Notes: generated from the sequence alone by a model not told the origin. Positions 9,847 through 19,600 are shown, counted from the first letter of the stretch. The stretch is 23,955 nt of DNA from Scytalidium lignicola (GCA_002812745.2 NCSJ02000486.1:1-23955), one strand, 5' to 3'. Numbers and translations are program-made.

Positions 9847-11230
9847 ACCTCGATAAGCAAGTACTTAATATAAATAAAAGTTATATCAGCTTAAAACAGT
9901 TGAGATTAGATAATATTAAAAGATATACTCAAAGTACTCAAGATATATACAAGAACTCTTTATCATTATAAGAATTAACCTCTTGACTATATACAGACAG
10001 ACTAGTAATTCTTAAAGATAACAAGTTAAATACCTTTAACCTTTAAGTTATTAATGTTTTTGCTTACAAACTAAGTTAACAACTTAACTTATCAAGTTAC
10101 AATGTATAATATAATCTTGAAAATAACTATTATGTTAACAAGAATAAATGCTTAATTCCTTAACTTAAGCTAGATAACTTAACTTTTACATTTATACTAA
10201 CTTAAAGTAATCTTTCCTCTTATTATTACTTTACTAAGTTATTTGAAGATTAAACTAGACAATATGATAATAATAAAACTATATTAAGCATATCTGATAA
10301 TCAAATATTACAAACTTCCTTTACATAGTTAGAAGAAAAGAGCAAGGAAAAGAGCAAAGAGAAAGAAGAGGACAAAAGCATAGATAAGCTTAAGAAAGAT
10401 ATACTCTTAACTTTTGAAGAGTAAAAGAAGTTATTATCTGTTACTTCTCTTAACTCCTTATAACTCCTTCAAGATAATGTTAAGTTATTATAAACTTAAA
10501 TAAATGAAGGACATCATCAAAGTAAAAGTGTTTACAGTATATTAGAAGAGTCTAAGTAAAACTTCTTGCTTAATAATAAAAGCTAAAAAGAATCTACTAA
10601 GGCTTTAGTCACAGAATCTGATATTAATAAGTGTTATTTTCGGATTTGTAAAATACAGACTTAGTAATTAACTAACTATTAGTCAAAGACAGCTTAGTAT
10701 TATGTTGTATAAGATGAACAACTAAATAAACATAACTCTTAAGTTAATAAGGACAACATATAAATATATATACTATTATTACTTAATATAAAGTATTTTA
10801 TAAACTTGTATATATTGTTAAAACTGAAAATTACAAGAGTTTACAAGATATGTCTTATCTAGTATAACAAAACCAGAAAATCTTATAAGTACTTAGTTAA
10901 TAATTATCCTCTTTAGATTAATGAATATTAATTGACAATCTTATTCTACTCTATGTTCTTCTTTAAGTTTATAAGTAATTAACTATCTTGAAAATTTCAA
11001 GAAAAAAAGTTGTTAACAGAATATAACAATATCATCTTTTGATCTTTCAAGTTAAGTATAGTCTGAAGTTGATTTTATACATCTTATAACCTTGATGAAC
11101 AACAAGTAATGTAATATCTTATAAGCTTCTTAAAGCTTTTCTAGTCTCTTTGCTTTACTAAGCTTAACATTAAGCTATGAACTCAAACTGTAAAAACAAA
11201 AGAAAAAGCAAAAATACTTAAGCTTAAATC
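9847..11230 (+). pseudogene. Long degenerate reading frame, unidentified, Lys/Glu-rich centre
   Basis: One plus-strand frame can be read for nearly 1.4 kb. Almost every interruption is TAA, TAG or TGA of the kind made from CAA, CAG or TGG/CGA. Early part: DKQVLNINKSYISLKQLRLD. Centre (10329-10410): a charged stretch EEKSKEKSKEKEEDKSIDKL. Later part: hydrophobic and aromatic segments. It looks like a RIP-mutated gene of a repeated element rather than a host gene. I do not recognise the family; no transposase, reverse transcriptase or integrase motif was found. Confidence 0.4.
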
Positions 11231-12003
11231 AAGAGATTAACAATAATAATTATAATTCTGTAAACACTTAACACAATTATAACTTTTACAATATAACTAA
11301 CAACAAGAACTCATAACTTGTAAAATAACAAAAATCACATTTAAAGCTTGTTATAATACTAGCCATTTACTTTAATAATATCACAAAACCTTGTCTTAAA
11401 GAGTTATATATACTTATAACATCTTTAGCTATTAACCTTGAGCTAGACAATCCTTAAGTTAAGACTAATCATAAATATACTTTAACCTTTCTCAGTAATA
11501 ACCACCAACTAACTTCATTAACTTTTCAAAGACTCCTTGTTAAAGAACTAATATTAATTGCTAAATATCAAGAATAGCTTGTTTATAAAGTTCTTAAATG
11601 CACAATGGTTAGAAATAAAATTACATTCAACCTTAAATTCTGGTTATTATATATCTTAGAAGCCCTTGATCAGCCAATCAATTTATTAAACATTGCCTTC
11701 AACAACAAGTTATCAACTATAATGATTACTCAAAAGCTAAGTTATAAATATAATGTTATGATTAGAAGTAGATTAAAGTAGAATATCTTTGTCAACTTTA
11801 TAACTCTTATATCAAGGGTTATACTGTTAAAGAGTTGTAATAACAATGATAATAATTTAAGTTATAACAATCCTGATGTTTATAATAACAAAGATTTTAA
11901 TGAAGATGAACAAGAAACCTTAAGCACAAGAAAGTTGTAATCAAAAGAAGATAAACAATACTTAGTAGTATAAAGGAAAGAGGGCAAGTCTTAAGACTGG
12001 ATC
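11231..12003 (+). pseudogene. Degenerate reading frame with Asn/Asp-rich end, unidentified
   Basis: Beyond about 11218 a second plus-strand frame (offset by one base from the previous relic) reads more like protein. It includes LTFQRLLVKELILIAKYQE and KFWLLYILEALDQPINLLN, and ends with an acidic Asn/Asp/Glu tract (about 11835-11920). The Myb-like domain lies 400 bp downstream. It may be the same gene as the upstream relic after an indel. No family was recognised. Confidence 0.3.
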
Positions 12004-12342
12004 NTTTTTTTAGNTTTTCAAGTAAGACTTTAAATATAATATGAATATGCTTAATTATAATGTAAAAGAAGAAAGTAGTAATTAAAGTAAAGAGTAAGAG
12101 ATTAAGAGATTTAACATCACAGCTTAAACCTTAACAAGGTTAACCTTAGAAGTTAATTAATCCCTTAGACATTAGCTTTAAAAGTGAATAGTTTATCCGT
12201 GAAACAGTTTATCTTAATGCTATAAGGTTAAAGCTTTGAATAATATATAATCAATTTATATTAAAAGAAGATAAGTTTAAACCTTAATTAGCTTATAAGA
12301 TTATCTAATACTTATATTATAATGTTATAAAGGTATATAAAG

Positions 12343-12519
12343 GACTGTCCGTGGACAGTAGAAGAGGATATGATATTGATTAAGTTGAAAGAAGGAGGCT
12401 ACTCATTAACAGAGATTTATAAGGCTATACCTAGTTAAAGTAAAGATGAAATCTACATATGTTATTCAACAAAGTTGAAAAGGATATATGATTATACCTT
12501 ATTATGTTAAGCTTAATAA
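12343..12519 (+). pseudogene. Myb/SANT-type DNA-binding domain, broken
   Basis: The frame reads CPWTVEEDMILIKLKEGGYS, then LTEIYKAIPS, a stop, SKDEIYICYSTKLKR. This fits a single Myb/SANT repeat: WTxEED at the start of helix 1, GYSxxEI in helix 2 and a helix 3 ending in YSxKLKR. The stop falls where CAG or CAA would give Gln. Such domains occur in fungal regulators and in some transposon-encoded proteins (PIF/Harbinger elements carry a Myb-like partner), so the context does not settle the role. Whether it was the C-terminal part of the upstream relic is inference only; two N characters (12004, 12014) lie between them. Confidence 0.6.
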
Positions 12520-12884
12520 CGTTAATTGTATAATAACAAGTAAGTATAATGCTCTACTTACTTGACTTTTCTAGAGTTATAAGTTAATTAATTTTATTTT
12601 ATAATATAATTATACATGTGCATAAATATTACTATTCTCAACTAGGCAAGCAGAAGATAAGGAGTATTAAACTTAGTAAGTTTAGTTACTTATAATCAAC
12701 TTAACAGTCAATAGCATTATATAACTTAAGAAATCCAAATACAATTTATTTTTTATTTGCTTTAGTTTTAAATGTTCTTAACAGGTAAACTGTACAATTT
12801 TACCTTAGATGTTTATATTCAAATGCCTTTTCTTGATTTATTCCTTAAATCAATGATAATTAGAAATTATGTAATTAACCTTAC
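12520..12884. other. AT-rich stretch, nothing recognised
   Basis: No gene or repeat was identified. An ORF starting at 12772 that runs through the microsatellite encodes a Ser run and is judged a composition artefact. Confidence 0.4.
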
Positions 12885-12943
12885 CTCTTCTTCTTCCTCC
12901 TCCTCCTCCTCCTTCTCCTCCTCCTCCTCCTCCTCCTCCTCCT
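12885..12943. repeat. TCC/TTC microsatellite (homopyrimidine tract)
   Basis: Fifty-nine bases made only of C and T (CTC/TTC/TCC units, mainly TCC), followed by TTTTTCC. All pyrimidines on this strand and all purines on the other. It lies in non-coding AT-rich DNA. Without CpA sites it offers little target for RIP, which may be why it keeps its C residues. Confidence 0.95.
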
Positions 12944-13139
12944 TTTTCCTTATCTTTAACATACTCAAGTTCTCTACATGCATAGGATNAAAAAGGCTCC
13001 TTAACATTGCAGTGTTGTTAATACTTTATTAGAAATGCAATGACAGCTTTAAGAGATGTCAGTTTATAAGGTTAGCAAACCCTTAGTATATAATACCTCT
13101 TAAGTATAATTTTGCTTATTTTATAATGTGAAATATGTA

Positions 13140-13400
13140 ATTGAACAGTTTATAGTTTATGAATGATTCCTTGATATAACATTGTATAATGGTATAGCAC
13201 TAGTGTTTGTGAGTTGTCTTATACATTGTACACTATACTCTAACAGTATACTGAACATGCTTATATCAGAACTTTACTTGAGTATAATCACATATGATGT
13301 TATTCAAAATCCTGATTTATGTTTAATTAATCTAAGTAAGGCAAACAAAATGTAAGCAAGTCATCTGGTTATATTATAATACTTATGAACATGTTGTAGA
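13140..13400 (+). repeat. Direct repeat copy A (LTR-like), about 260 bp
   Basis: It shares an ordered series of blocks with 15805-16080: GATT.CCT, GTATAGCA/GGATAGCA, GAGTTGTCTTATA, GTATACT(G/A)AACATG, CTACTTG/TTACTTG, TATATGAT, TAAGGCAAA and ATGAACAT. Copy A has about 30 bp after position 13290 that copy B lacks. Identity is roughly three quarters by eye, and many differences are transitions. The ends are soft, and no TG..CA termini or target duplication could be defined. Confidence 0.6.
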
Positions 13401-13788
13401 TAGTAAGGCTAAGATGGAGGAGGGAGACCTCCAAATGCTTAGTGTATAATACTACTTGCTGTAACCATTATCATAAGTCATATTTGAAATGTAAATTATA
13501 AAGGCTTGTGCAGTGGATTAAGGCATTCTAAGCGTTGATATATATATAAAGGGTTAAGATTTAGGAGGAGTTATTGTATTTGTACATGATGTTATACCTA
13601 ATCAAGCTTCTTTTCATACAGCAAGGCATATCTTATTTATGTTACTCTCCTCCACTTTATAAAGAATCTACTCACTTCTTTATTTAGTATATTTAATCAT
13701 ATATACAAGTGCTTATTCCTTTAAAATTTTAACTTCACTCAAAATCATCTATTATTATTCTGTGTATCTTATTGAATATATCTTGAAA

Positions 13789-14224
13789 ATGACAAAATAC
13801 AAAAATACTGTCAAATAATCAATAGAAGATATGGATAAGATAGTTGAGGAGGTTATACTATTAAGGAGAATCAAAATAGAACAAATAAATACTAAGGAAA
13901 TACATAATTGTATTTAATATAAAGTAATCTATTCTAGTGTATATATAATTACTAACTTGTCTAAAGCAAATGTTATATATCATACAAACAACACTGATAA
14001 TAATACAATTGTTTATATCAGTATTAAGCTTTGATATAAAGATGAATTTAAAGCTTTTGCAATCTACTTCTTTAAGGGAGAGAAAATGGTGTATTGTGTA
14101 AGCATAAGAGAGAGCTACAGATTAGCAGAGATAGATTTACTTAAACAGACAAAGGAGCTTGGCTAGTATACTCATTTGTTAAAGGAAGAATTTAACTTAT
14201 TATAGAAAGAATATTAGAAAGTTT
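13789..14224 (+). pseudogene. Decayed ORF with C-terminal coiled coil, unidentified
   Basis: From an ATG at 13789 a frame of about 140 codons reads with only seven internal stops before it dissolves, each explicable by one transition from Gln, Trp or Arg codons. Codons 14035-14163 are uninterrupted: YKDEFKAFAIYFFKGEKMV, then ESYRLAEIDLLKQTKELG, continuing after a stop with YTHLLKEEFNLL. The charged heptad-like end suggests a coiled coil. A TATA-like run (13537-13549) lies upstream. It sits between two direct repeats, so a small gag-like protein of a non-autonomous element is possible; nothing proves this. Confidence 0.4.
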
Positions 14225-15804
14225 AAACCTTAATACTTGAATGAAAATAGTTTTTAATAATTAAGAATTAAAAAGCAATTAATTATTGTTAAAACCCCCT
14301 TTTATTTATTACTCTGTTTACTAGTTAAAAATGCGTCTTAGTTCTTAAGTTTTCAATTTGTGTTATTACATAGCTTATCTGTTCTTAAAGTAATTCTTTG
14401 TCATTATATACTGATGTCTCTTTGAATGATATGTTATATTTAAGGTTATGATACTCTACTTCTAATACTTTATATACCTTAGATATAACAGGTAATAACA
14501 AGCTTTCAGAATAGCTTAACCATTATAGCTTAATCTAGAGTTTACCTTGTTAGTTATAATAAAAACATTCTAGATAATACAAGGGAGGTCAGAATTACTT
14601 ATGATTTAATGTTGGTTCTTATTACTTGTTAAATCTTGTGTTAACATTCTTAGACAGTAGATTCAAGTATTGTTAACAATAACAACATACTACTATCAAG
14701 ATTCTAGATTATTAAAATATAAGAAGGAAAGATTTATAGGATGAAGGTTAAACAGTATTATTTACATAAAGAAATGACTAGTATTTATATTAATAGAACT
14801 TCAGTTGAGAGAACTTTAAATTCTGAATCTCTTGTTAATTCTAAGTATTTATTTATAGTATAACTTTATGTATCTTTACTTCTTTATTTAGATTATCATC
14901 TTATCTTCTCCTTTTATTCATAGAATCTCCTTCATTTACTTGTTTAACCTCTTATCTTAGATTTTGTTCTTCAAATCTTAAGTCTTATATACATTATTAT
15001 GTTCAGAAAGGAATTACCCTTAAAGTCAAGATTAACATAGTATAAACTCAGATTAACATTATCAGCATTAGTTCTTAATTCTTTTAATTCCTCTTCAATA
15101 AGTAATTTAAATTTCATTTAAACATCTTTTCACTTAAGGCTTAATCTGTTAAAATAAGTTAATTAGTACTTAAAGGGATTATACATTAAACTATTCTATA
15201 TTATCTATCNTTTTTAATAACAAGCTTTATTATAATTACTCATCTGATAATTAATCTAATAAGATAAAGAGTTAGTAGTACTATAGCAATTACAATTAAA
15301 CATTACTCCTTTATAGTTATTGTGGAGGTTATCAAGTAAGTTGTAGTTAAAGAATAAAGTAAAGTTATATATTAAAAGACTGATTAAAACAAATCCTTAA
15401 GTTGATGGCTGAAAAGGAAAGAGAATTAGATTAAAGCTACTTGGAAATGAGTTGCTTTATATAGTTTGAGCATGATTTTCCAATATTGACATATCAAGGT
15501 TATAATACAATATTAATTATAACTCTTATTGTATATTTTAACTTTTATTATACTATCTAACCTTAGTTTTTATAGCTTAATCCTTAGTATTAACACTTTG
15601 AAAATAATGCAAGAGTAGTGAAATACCTTGTTATACATAAATACAATGATTATACTATTATTGTTACTGAGTATGTTTACTTACCCTAACTTAGTATACT
15701 TAACTAGGGTAAATTGCTAGTATACAGTAATCCTTTATAAGCTTGATTAGATTGTTGATTTGTCTTAGCAAATAATTATTAATTACATTGTTTATTTAAT
15801 TTAT
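14225..15804. other. AT-rich stretch with weak minus-strand ORF and a palindrome
   Basis: The only open stretch of note is a 48-codon minus-strand ORF at 15117-14971 (beginning MKFKLLIEEELKEL and containing LYYVNLDFKGNSFLN), after which charged residues continue across stops to about 14740. No family was recognised. An N precedes a T run at 15210. A 32-bp palindrome lies at 15681-15712. Confidence 0.35.
15681..15712. repeat. 32-bp imperfect palindrome
   Basis: TTACCCTA and TAGGGTAA form perfect outer arms around a 16-bp core centred on GTATAC that is itself mostly self-complementary. The arms resemble the TTAGGG unit but there is no tandem array. The function is unknown. Confidence 0.7.
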
Positions 15805-16080
15805 TCTAATTATAAGTAACAGTTTTAATAATTAGGCAATGAAGAAGATTACCTGAATTCTATTGTAACAACATTTAGAGGATAGCATTTATGAGTTGTC
15901 TTATAAGTTATATATTATGCTTAGATTGTATACTAAACATGTTTACATCGAAATTCTACTTGTGTATAGTTATATATGATAAGTGTTGAAATAAGGCAAA
16001 GGACTTTGCAAACTAGACATTTGACTATGTTATACTTATAATAGACATCAATATTTAGATATGAACATTGTATATAGAAC
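15805..16080 (+). repeat. Direct repeat copy B (LTR-like)
   Basis: It is the diverged partner of 13140-13400 in the same orientation, about 2.7 kb further on. See copy A for the shared blocks. Together they could be decayed LTRs of one element or two dispersed repeat copies. Confidence 0.6.
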
Positions 16081-16605
16081 TCTTAATTATAATTTATATT
16101 CTAGAGCTACTTTAAGATAAGCATTGTTAACTTCATTAACTATAAATAATATAATATAGCTTAAGAGAAGTAAAATGATACTTGACTTGTAAAAGATAAT
16201 GTTAGGGTATTCTCAAATAATAAAAACAGTTATCTAAATATAAGAGTTTAGCGAATAATAGCTATGCTTAAGTTATATTACAAAATCCTCCAATAATAAT
16301 TAACTTTATTTCCGAAAATCAGTTAAATATAACTTCTATTCTAATTTAAGCTAATCTTAAACAACTTAGTCTTAAAAATAATAATATAATATCTTGATGA
16401 CTAAGAGATGTAAATTGACTTAATTAAGATTTGAAACTTGTTTTACATAATAAGTAAGCTGTTATTCTAAGTTATGATTTAATATACTCATTATAATCGT
16501 TTTCTTAGTTTTGTAGACTAGAGTAGTAATACTACTTGTTATAATCTTTTCCTATGTAAATGTAAACAGATTGAAGCTAGTAACAACGATATGCTTTAAA
16601 AGCTT
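16081..16605. other. AT-rich stretch upstream of the Copia insertion
   Basis: No gene, repeat or motif was recognised. Its right end is the target of the Copia insertion. Confidence 0.4.
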
Positions 16606-16610
16606 GTACA
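16606..16610 (+). repeat. Target-site duplication, left copy (GTACA)
   Basis: GTACA directly precedes the TG of the 5' LTR and is identical to the five bases directly after the CA of the 3' LTR (22313-22317). Integrases of Ty1/Copia elements make 5-bp duplications. Confidence 0.96.
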
Positions 16611-16841
16611 TGTTAGGAATTGTGGGAGCAGAGCATACTGGCGCTCGGTAGCTATGCGACCGGAATGGAATAACTAATAATCCGGTAAGAGAGTATTTAA
16701 GGGTGCGACCCTTAAATACTATATACATAAGTTGAAGCATACTATGTATTAGCCAATATAAGCCTATTCAACCCTACAATACAGTAATGCCTAGTGAACC
16801 AACACTTCCCTGATATAAGCTTATTAGTCATAATCTTCACA
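16611..16841 (+). repeat. Copia 5' LTR, 231 bp
   Basis: It begins TGTTAGGAATTGTGGGAGCA and ends TAATCTTCACA. It is less mutated than the 3' copy: at 20 of 23 differing positions it keeps G or C where the 3' LTR has A or T. It contains a 13-bp-arm palindrome (16692-16720) just upstream of a TATA-like ACTATATACATAAG, the probable promoter region for the element RNA. Confidence 0.98.
16692..16720. promoter_or_regulatory. Perfect 13-bp inverted repeat in 5' LTR
   Basis: AGTATTTAAGGGT and ACCCTTAAATACT form a perfect hairpin with a GCG loop, directly followed by the TATA-like ATACTATATACATA. It could be a binding site for a dimeric regulator or an RNA hairpin; only the structure is seen. Confidence 0.75.
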
Positions 16842-16855
16842 AGTTATGAGCCTGG
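16842..16855 (+). other. Primer-binding site for a tRNA-Met anticodon-loop half
   Basis: Directly after the 5' LTR, GTTATGAGCC (16843-16852) is the complement of GGCTCATAAC, the anticodon stem-loop of a tRNA-Met (CAU anticodon). Copia of Drosophila is known to prime from an internal half of initiator tRNA-Met rather than from a tRNA 3' end. The position and the match make the same mechanism likely here. Confidence 0.85.
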
Positions 16856-17232
16856 ACGCATGTTGAGGCATTACTAGGAAGAATAGCAGTTAGGACATGT
16901 ACATTGTAAGTCTGTCACCAAGGACAGCCAAATCACATGTAACTACACAAGCCTCTAGTAGATGAAAGAAGTCTGTAGAGCATCAGTTGAAACATAGACC
17001 GATCAGTTCCAAGTCTTAAGACAAGTAGACAATTGCGATATTGTAATGTCAGTCTACAACAAGTACTTGAAGATCACAGCCCCTTAATCAATATCAGATA
17101 CCTTGGTGTGATATTTACCTATTCATTCAAACTTAATAGTCAATTATAAGTTACTCTAACCTTGAGTTATAATACAACAACTCAAAAGACAACAAAATCT
17201 TCATTACCCTCATCTCACCGACATTTGAGAAA
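16856..17232 (+). other. Copia leader between primer-binding site and gag
   Basis: About 375 bp without an ORF of note and with clearly higher G+C than the rest of the window. It would be the untranslated leader and would carry packaging signals. No specific element could be recognised beyond that. Confidence 0.7.
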
Positions 17233-18150
17233 ATGGACACTGATCATCTTGTATACAAGCACCCTGCTAGTGTACTCAGCAAAGCCAATTAGCAAGAATG
17301 GTTTAAACTGATGAGACTCTATTTCAAGGGAGAATCGTTAAAATTCGTGTTGAACAAGTTAATCACAGAATACACCTGGATTCAGAGAACCTAATTGTCG
17401 ATCAATACCCCTATTATACCAGTAAGCACGAAAACACCTGAAATCACCATCGAAGATATGGCAAAACAACTGGAGAACTTGAAAGTAGAGGACAGACTAC
17501 AAAGTAAATCAAAAGACAGCATATGGAACATTGAAAAGCAAGAGAAATATGAAGTTGCATTTGCAAAGGTTTTATATATGATTTCAATTTGCATTAATGC
17601 TATAGACAATGAGTTGATTCATGATAAGTCTAAAACTAAGTTAGTATAGTCCAAATTATACTCCAAGTATAATAAATTGCTACCTCATACAACTTAAAGT
17701 GAAATGGCTTAACTCATAACATTTAAGTTAAAACAAGGTATGTTAATTGAAGAAGGATAAATCTAAGTACAAGAATTGAGGAAGAGAGTTGTGAAGGCAA
17801 CTCCTGAACTTAAAGATAATTTCAGCACAAAACAAATATTCGAATTCTTTCTTGTAAGACTCTCAGAAAAGTACTCAACAGTTATAACTGTAATCAACAT
17901 ATAACTAACACTTGAAATTATAAATAAGATTAATATCCTCTAAAGACATGAAGAAAAGGTTATCAACTCAACAATAACCTTTGTTACTAAAGACAAGAGA
18001 ACACAAAGATCACAAGATAAAGGAAGTAAAAGCTTAAGTTAACAGAGTAAATATAAAAATAGCTTGCTTAACTNAAAAAGAAGTCAAATGTTACTTATAT
18101 AACAAGAATTATTCTATTAAGTATTGTAAACTCAGATATAATACAAGAAA
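17233..18150 (+). pseudogene. Copia Gag with damaged zinc knuckle (pseudogene segment)
   Basis: Gag would form the virus-like particle. The frame contains EWFKLMRLYFKGESLKFVLN, a typical N-terminal Copia Gag pattern. Next comes an 84-codon open stretch at 17395-17649 and a region ending RLSEKYSTVITVI. A basic Lys/Arg stretch follows near 17990-18040. A zinc-knuckle remnant starts at 18089 with C-Y-L-Y and ends K-Y-C-K; the second Cys and the His are both Tyr, each explained by one transition. Two stops interrupt the first 54 codons. The knuckle is in the gag frame only if N 18074 is removed. Confidence 0.85.
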
Positions 18151-18400
18151 ATATATTCTTAGTCTTAAATCTAAAGATAATAAATCATAACACTCTTAAA
18201 AGGCAATAGAAAAGGATGAACATAAAGATTATTGTAAAGATAACAAGTTAAGATGACACTCTTATAGTTATGTTACTAGTCACTCCTCTGAATACAATTC
18301 AACATCAAAGACAAAGTTAAGCTCTGACGACTTATCCAAGGAGGAAGACAAAGTTGCAAGTGTTTCAAAGGAGGCAATACATAAGGTTAAACCTTCTGTC

Positions 18401-18445
18401 TGAATTGTAGACATAAGCACTTCTTCTTACATAACTAATAACCCC
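18401..18445 (+). other. Copia aspartic protease active-site region
   Basis: The frame reads stop-IVDISTSSYITNN, matching the Copia protease core WIVDSGATSHMTNN-type motif. The catalytic Asp is kept (codon 18410-18412), the Gly is Ser (GGC to AGC) and the His is Tyr. The tract IPNLKVNLLSA with HVYKRGF, typical of the stretch between protease and integrase, follows at about 18587-18645 in the same frame. Confidence 0.85.
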
Positions 18446-18904
18446 TAGCTCTTTAAACAACTGATGGTCAATATTAGATGTCATAAAATAAAGGTTAGAA
18501 GAAGAAAGTTATATACATAGAAGAAAAGGACTATTGAAATGAAATTAAAAAACAAAAGTATTGTATTATTGTCTAATACCTTACTTATTCCAAATCTTAA
18601 GGTTAACCTCCTCTCTGCTTAGCATGTATACAAAAGAGGTTTTGATAGCTTGTTTAATTCAAATAAAATGTACTTTACTTAAAAGAATCAAATCATCAAA
18701 GCTAAACAGTATAAAAGAATATATATTATGAGTTCTATTATAAATAGGCTAAAGGAAACAACACTGGTTAATAATACTGAATTAGAAGAGCAAGTGTAAT
18801 TTCCCTTGCTTAACAAGGAAAAGAATAACTTTGACAATAACATTAAAATCTCACTTACACTAACACAAAAATCAGTAAAGAAAGACATACAACGTTATAA
18901 TCTA

Positions 18905-19600
18905 TAGTATAAACGATTTGCTCATCTTGAAGAAAAGAAGATCTACAGCTTATACAAAGTAACTACTTTAAGTAAGCCAGTACACAGGCCTACAACTAAA
19001 AAGCTATATGAAGTCTACAACCTTACTAAAATGAAAGATCATATGAATAAAACATTAAGTGAGTAAGAGATTAAGAAGCTTACACTGATTTATATAGATA
19101 CATGTAAGCTATTTCCACCATCAATATCTGGAGATTAATACTTTGCTCAGATTGTTAATAACATTACTCGTTATATTTAAAATATCTTTAAGAAGACTAA
19201 AGCAAATCTAGTTGAAAAGCTTAGAGCATGGAAAATCCAAATAGAATACAAAACCAAGGAGAAAGTCAAGGCCATTAGAACTGACAATGCCTTAGAATTA
19301 CTATTACTATTAAAAGAGTAAAACACTTCGATCAGAATTCAAGCAGAGATAACAACAAGATATAAGTCAAACTAGAACAGCACAGTTGAACAAGCAATTC
19401 AAACAACTACTGCAAATGCTCATGCTTTGTTGNAAAAAGGCAAACTTGCTACTTGAATTCTAAAATCATGTTATTAAGACAAATGTATATTTACAAAACT
19501 AAACTATATCTAGTCTGATAATTGATAAAAAGGTAATTAGCCCTTACTAAGCATTCACTGGAGAAATCCTAAACATTGATTACATTAGAGTTTTTAGATA
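18905..19600 (+). pseudogene. Copia integrase, pre-integrase zinc finger and core (pseudogene segment)
   Basis: The pre-integrase part reads RFAHLEEKKIYSLYKV with the His kept, and LYEVYN where the family has CxxC, so both Cys are Tyr (19007, 19016). The core reads LTLIYIDTCKLFPP (catalytic Asp codon 19097-19099), SGDxYFAQIVNN, AIRTDNALELL (second Asp) and NSTVEQAIQTTTANAHALL (Glu kept). All three DDE residues survive, but stops interrupt the frame. After N 19433 is removed the frame continues as KKANLLLEF, NHVIKTNVYLQN and then YQAFTGE-like and FRYKYI segments. Confidence 0.93.

Noticed and set aside
12772..13032. Plus-strand ORF of 86 codons with a long Ser run
   Set aside because: The Ser/Phe run is just the TCC/TTC microsatellite read in frame; the rest has no recognisable domain, and an N lies inside it.
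13415..13437. GGAGG...CCTCC hairpin near 13420
   Set aside because: Five-bp arms only; likely chance.
16552..16740. Minus-strand ORF of 62 codons across the Copia 5' LTR
   Set aside because: It lies antisense over the LTR and the target site, which are fully explained; chance opening in a less mutated region.
17391..17609. Minus-strand ORF of 72 codons within Copia gag
   Set aside because: Exact antisense shadow of the gag stretch that is open on the plus strand.
18688..18888. Minus-strand ORF of 66 codons, hydrophobic
   Set aside because: Antisense to the Copia protease-integrase linker, which reads correctly on the plus strand; hydrophobicity follows from antisense of Lys/Asn-rich codons.
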